Source: Rhodoferax sp. OV413
GTDB taxonomy: Bacteria; Pseudomonadota; Gammaproteobacteria; Burkholderiales; Burkholderiaceae_C
Assembly (NCBI GenBank): GCA_945861785.1
Contig: CAMAWD010000002.1
Coordinates: 124,001 to 188,000 of the forward strand
Reading direction: 5' to 3'
DNA: 64,000 nt
The position numbers and the translations under genes are program-made. Shown here piece after piece: positions 62,228 to 64,000 of this stretch (its first letter is position 1; each line of letters begins with the position of its first letter). The notes beneath the pieces are model-generated. The model searched no databases. It was given only the letters and a program-made list of their open reading frames with translations, and was not told the DNA's origin.

Positions 62228-64000
62228 TCAATAACACTGGTTCAGGCGCCTGGGCCGGAGCACCTGGTCGCCGTTTTCATCGAACACCAACTCAAACATG
62301 GCCACAGACAACTCCGCCAGCGCGAGCAATTCGCCCACGACCGCTGCGCCGAAGTCGGTGGGTGGTGGCGGTGGAGCGGCCGAGATCGTGAACAGGCTCG
62401 CCGGCAAGAGGTTGGTGTCGCAACCGATGCACTGGCCAATGATATTGATAGCGCTGGGGTTGGCCACGCTGATGGTGCCCCCCTGAAGCACCACGTTGCC
62501 AGCACCGAAGAGGTTGAAGGTGCCCGCCGTGATCGTGGACGTTGCGGTGCCCGAATTGATCAGGCTCAGGTTTCCGGCCGTCGGCGCGAGGTTGAACGTG
62601 CCGGCTGTGATGTTCGTGTTGGACGACGGCGCGGCGCCGGCCTGCATCAGCACCGAGCCGTTGGAGACGATGTCCAGTGCCATCGGGTCGATGTAGGCGC
62701 CACCACCCGCCCCCCCGAACATGTTGACCGGCCCGGACAGGGTGCTGATCAGCATGGTTCCGCTGGGTGCTCCCGGCGCTTGTGCGCCCGACAGCAGCCT
62801 GGCGTCCGAGGCGGCCGTGGCGCCGCCCTGCAGCAGCAGTTCCCCGGCAACCACCGTCAGGTCTCCACCCGCGGAAATCGTGGTCGCGCCGGCGCCGTTG
62901 GTGCTGCCGAGTGCCACCAGGCCTGCCGCCTCGTAGTTTGTGAACCGGCCATCTGCGTAGTCCATCAGGACCGACAGGTTGCCCGAAGTCTTGATGGCGG
63001 CCAACGAGCCGGCCGCGGCGCTGAGGTTGGTCAGCGTCAGCGTTGCAGACGGTGCAACCGTGCCGTCGGTGCGCAGGCTGCCGTCCCCGCTGAGGTTGAT
63101 GGCCATGTCGCCGATTGCCGACAGGCCGGCGAAGGGGTTGGTGCCATTGGTGGACGACAGGCTGACGGCGAGCGACTGCGCCGCGATGTCCTGGGTGCCG
63201 GTGGTCGTCAGGTAGGTCTGCCAGCCGCCCTGGTTGTCGATGCTTATGGCCCCGCCCACCTGGATGTCCTGGCCACCGGTCAGTGCTTCGATGCTGGTGA
63301 CACCGGTGCCGGGCGTTGCCGCTGGTGCCAGCAGGGCGAGGTTGCCTGCGACCGATATTTGCTGCGTAGCCGTGGTGGGTTGAGCAGGTGCGTCGTTCTG
63401 CTTGATCCAGGTGTCGGAACCAAAACCCCCGCCGGTGATGCGCAGGTCGCCGCCGACGGTGATGAATTGGCCGCCGCTCGTGTCATTGCGAATTGCGGTT
63501 TCGTTGAGCCCCGGGGCACTGCCGCTGCCCCCCAGCATGGCCAGGTTGCCCGATACGCCGAGTGTCTGTCCAGTGCCGGCCAGCAACATCGCGCCTGAGT
63601 TGTCACCGGTGCCGCCGGTCAGCGAGAGGTTGCCGGCCGTCCGCAAGGTCTGTGACCCCGCCGTCGACATCTTGGCATAGGACCCGGCGGCCGTTCCGCC
63701 GGTCAGGCTGATGCTGTTGGTCGGATTCGAACCGAATTGGTTGCCGATGGACTGCGGTCCGGCGGCTGTCGTGATTGCCGCAAAGGCGTTCGCCGGCCCG
63801 CCAAGCAAATCGATCGTTCCGCCGGCATCGATGGTCTGCCCGGTTGCTGCCTTGACCCACGCCGCCGCGCCGGTGGCGGTGCCCGCTGTGACAAAGATTG
63901 AATCCGATGGATTTCTGCCGGACGTGCTGGTGTCCCCGATGGTTTGGAACCCCGCCACCGACTCGATGGATGCGGTCAGGTCGGCAGCGTCGCCACCGAT
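62228..64000 (-). CDS. filamentous-hemagglutinin-like TPS exoprotein (TpsA), C-terminal part, truncated by window edge
   Basis: Repetitive beta-helix-like translation (GSQTLRTAGNLSLTGGTG..., GQTLGVSGNLAMLGGSG..., GQFITVGGDLRITGGG); frame open to position 64000; upstream of FecR and TpsB in the same orientation; ends GQCIGCDTN...RRLNQCY. Confidence 0.8.
   Translation of the reverse strand: MGGDAADLTASIESVAGFQTIGDTSTSGRNPSDSIFVTAGTATGAAAWVKAATGQTIDAGGTIDLLGGPANAFAAITTAAGPQSIGNQFGSNPTNSISLTGGTAAGSYAKMSTAGSQTLRTAGNLSLTGGTGDNSGAMLLAGTGQTLGVSGNLAMLGGSGSAPGLNETAIRNDTSGGQFITVGGDLRITGGGFGSDTWIKQNDAPAQPTTATQQISVAGNLALLAPAATPGTGVTSIEALTGGQDIQVGGAISIDNQGGWQTYLTTTGTQDIAAQSLAVSLSSTNGTNPFAGLSAIGDMAINLSGDGSLRTDGTVAPSATLTLTNLSAAAGSLAAIKTSGNLSVLMDYADGRFTNYEAAGLVALGSTNGAGATTISAGGDLTVVAGELLLQGGATAASDARLLSGAQAPGAPSGTMLISTLSGPVNMFGGAGGGAYIDPMALDIVSNGSVLMQAGAAPSSNTNITAGTFNLAPTAGNLSLINSGTATSTITAGTFNLFGAGNVVLQGGTISVANPSAINIIGQCIGCDTNLLPASLFTISAAPPPPPTDFGAAVVGELLALAELSVAMFELVFDENGDQVLRPRRLNQCY

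Overview
The window is a GC-rich chromosomal segment whose gene content and order look like a Burkholderiales (Comamonadaceae-like) betaproteobacterium; this taxonomic reading is inference, with no search run. From left to right: (i) a beta-oxidation and branched-chain-amino-acid-type ABC transporter cluster (1-11032, minus); (ii) selO-msrB-yciB-bolA-PpiC (11180-14765, plus); (iii) a catabolic island with a TRAP transporter, two enolase-superfamily/EamA pairs, an SDR, a GntR regulator and an unusual E1alpha-E1beta-lipoyl fusion paired with a lipoyl-less E2 (15568-31183), interrupted by an AbrB antitoxin followed by a PIN/DUF4143 chimeric ORF; (iv) housekeeping genes purL, map, glnD, def, ligA, zipA-like and smc (32013-47045), with a translatable 62-bp tandem duplication between smc and zipA; (v) a cell-surface region (47275-64000). 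The surface region holds FecR-domain proteins, a tri-heme lipoprotein, a ~2716-aa protein with an N-terminal CxxCH, about 16 Ig-like repeats and two consecutive C-terminal outer-membrane beta-barrels, and a two-partner secretion locus with a tandem-FecR protein between TpsA and TpsB. The best candidate for an undescribed system is the heme/Ig-fibre/double-barrel protein with its coupled tri-heme lipoprotein. All product names come from reading translated sequence motifs; no database search was run.
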